64,000 bases of DNA from Amphiura filiformis (lineage: Eukaryota > Echinodermata > Ophiuroidea > Amphilepidida > Amphiuridae): the NCBI RefSeq assembly GCF_039555335.1, contig NC_092641.1, positions 37,720,548 through 37,784,547 on the forward strand, in the 5' to 3' direction. Below are positions 58,001-61,000 of this stretch, in pieces (positions within the stretch are counted from its first letter, which is position 1; each line of letters begins with the position of its first letter). A model generated the notes under the pieces. It did not search any database and was not told the origin of the DNA. It saw only the letters and a list, made by a program, of their open reading frames with translations. The translations under genes and the position numbers were made by a program.

Positions 58001-61000
58001 AAGGCAGTTATCACCAAGTGTCACATAGGCTACTTTGGCTACGCTGGATGGCAGGGGTGACAGACTGAAGTTCCTCCCCAAAATGGAACAAGCTGTTGGA
58101 AAAACAAAACAAAACAAGTTTTTATTTGAAATTTTGATAATTCAAAGAGATTTAAGATATGATTTTAGGAATGCATTTTTATAATAATAACTAAATAAAT
58201 TGTCTTTATATAGTGCATTTTGCCAGAGGATTCAAATCACTGTAACTTCGCTGTCACTGGTGAATCATCAGAATTGGATTGCATCAACTGGACTGGTTGT
58301 AGCCGAACAGGTCAAATATATCTGCACTTAGATTGTAACACCCACCAATTGTCTGTGCAGATTCTCAAATTCCATTAGGGCAAGGAAGTTTTTGATAACC
58401 AAACAACTACTTTTTTGCTTTGTTTATCCTTCATTGTGTGAACAATGTGGCAAATAATATTGGTGATGGCTTCCAAAACCTAACTGTTGTGTCTGCCAGG
58501 GTGGAGGTGGTCAGCCAGCAATAAGGTTTAAAGCCATCTCTTATATCCACTTATCTCTTATACCAAGCAAACACAAAAATGTTTTTAAAACGTTATAAAC
58601 ATGTTATAAAACACATTGTGGTTTTTGTTAATAAGTTAAAAAAAATTAAAATGATGGGTTTTATTAAGGTCATGAAAACATTTTCAAATGTTTGATATGA
58701 AAAAGCATTATATCAACATTTTAAATGTTTTCAAGATGTTATTGTAAAATATTTTTGACATACATTTTTGGAAAATATTTGGTCAATACTTAATAACATT
58801 ATGAGAAGTCCTACACATACAACAGATTGTCAAGATCCTTCCAGCTATCACAGGTGGCCTTCCAAATTTTTTCAAAATTGGAATACTGGCTCTATATCTG
58901 TTATGTTACTTACATCGATCATCTAGAGCAATTCTGTCTTCCTTTTCCAATCTTGTGCCTGTCATCACTAGGCCTTGATTTGAAAGTAAAGTCTGGAGGG
59001 CGCTGTCTGTGAGACTTTGTGGCTTGGGACATGGTTCTCCTCCGTCTAACAGATTCTGTGTGAAACCATTTTAGATATTCAAACATTAATTAAGGCAAAT
59101 GGCATGGCAGGAGCCATATATTTCCATTTAAATGTAGTGCACTTTTTATATTTTTTTTACTATTAACACATTGATTTTATAGGAAATGAGTTAAGGAAGC
59201 CAATAATTTAACCCCATGAGAACTACCTGCCGATTGGCCAAAAAGAGGTTTTCATTTTTAATTGGACCAATCAGCAACATTGTTAGAATAATTTCACTGC
59301 GCAAACAAATTGGGGTGAATTATTTGCAAATCTCCATTCTGATTGGTGATTAAAATGAAGATATCATGTAATTGACCAATCAGAGGCAATGCTAGATCGG
59401 CAGGTAGTGCTCATGGAGTTACATATCCATAGGTCTTGCAGTTCTTAAAGGTAAAGCCAATAATATATCAAAACAAAAGTTTCAGTTGTTTCCCCCTGCT
59501 GAGAAAAATCATGCACACCTGAGCACCGAGAAATGACACCTACAGAATGTCTATTTTTAAGTGCCACCCTGAGTGGCAAAAACATAGACAATCCATTTAC
59601 CTGTGGCAGCTCTAATTCTTTAAGTGCCACCCTGAGTGCTGTTTCCACCCCAGATGACACTACATCTTGTCCAATCTCCTTGAGACGATTCTTGAGTGCT
59701 TCTCGACTGAAATACTCCGTTATGTTCACTAGGAACAATGAAAACAAGACATCAATTATGGCCAGAAGTTATCTTCAATCAATTCCTTTTGCATATTGGG
59801 CCATTTTTACAAGTTTTTGCCCGCTTAAGATAATCTCTTATATCCTTTGAGTAAGTATGGGAATTATATTTCAAACAAAAATGGGAAAGAAGTTCAACTT
59901 GATCAGGAAACTACCATAAAATCAAGAGGCGTAAACCACAGAGCAGTCAAATTGCATTCGACTACGGTGTGAGAGGTTGTGGGCCCGAACCCTGACAGTG
60001 GTTTTAATAGTATGCTCTCGTGGAAAATTGAGTTACCTTATGTTACTGCCCCCTCTCTGAGACTTACTTTTAGGCCATGTGATGGTGCCATTAGGATGAC
60101 ATATTGGTAATGCAATAGCAGAATCTGTTAGGATATCAACAAACACAGCACAGTCTTCTCGGTCTGTCTTAGAGCAAAATCCTACACCCATATTGACCAC
60201 TACTTCTTGTAAGCTCTTTTGAATACCAAATCTGCAACATATATAGCAAGATATTATAAATACCACATGGGTCTTCACAGCTCTTCACATTTTTATTGAA
60301 ACCTAGTCTATAACCCCGTAACCTAACAAATTACTAAACTAATTATTTTAGGTTTATTAATTTTCTTAGGGTGTTTTGTTTTGTCATAACTCACCGCAGT
60401 ACCAGCTCTGTATTTTCAACAAACGGCAGCTCAAATGGAATCACAACATCATTTTGAATTTCTGCAACAACATGATGGAAACATATTTGGCAATTAATTC
60501 AAGAAGATTTTTACAACAGATATCAATTTTGTTACATTATGTCGTTAAAAAAACACTAGTAATCCACTCCCAAAATGAGGACTGCAATATTTTAACGAGA
60601 CAAATCTCACAGTTTGCTAGTTTCTTGTCTCTGATGGCCAGCAGTATTGCCACAGGGGACAGATTTCCCCCCACATTAAAACTTTGCCTCCCCCTTCAGT
60701 TGACCCCAGTAAGATTTTTTTTAAATCCCAAAGGCCTAAAATCTAATATCACAGTGGCCAGCACCCAACCAGAAAAAATTCCCCCAAACAAGAAATTGTA
60801 AGTCACACACCACATATGGGATGCTGTCCCTAAAGCACATTGATTGGCAAAAATGTATGATACATAAGATCCACAAAATGAGAGGGAACTTGCAAATCTT
60901 TATATCGGAGTTATGGCCAGATTTATTATCTCTGCTTTAAAATGATTTTTCAACTTGCTTAGGTTGCTCCCTCACTTGGTGTTCAAAAGCCATCATTTCA

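Noticed and set aside
60376-60801. 141-codon plus-strand frame
   Set aside because: Overlaps the r1 C1a exon on the other strand, has no domain, and its composition looks like plain AT-rich intron.
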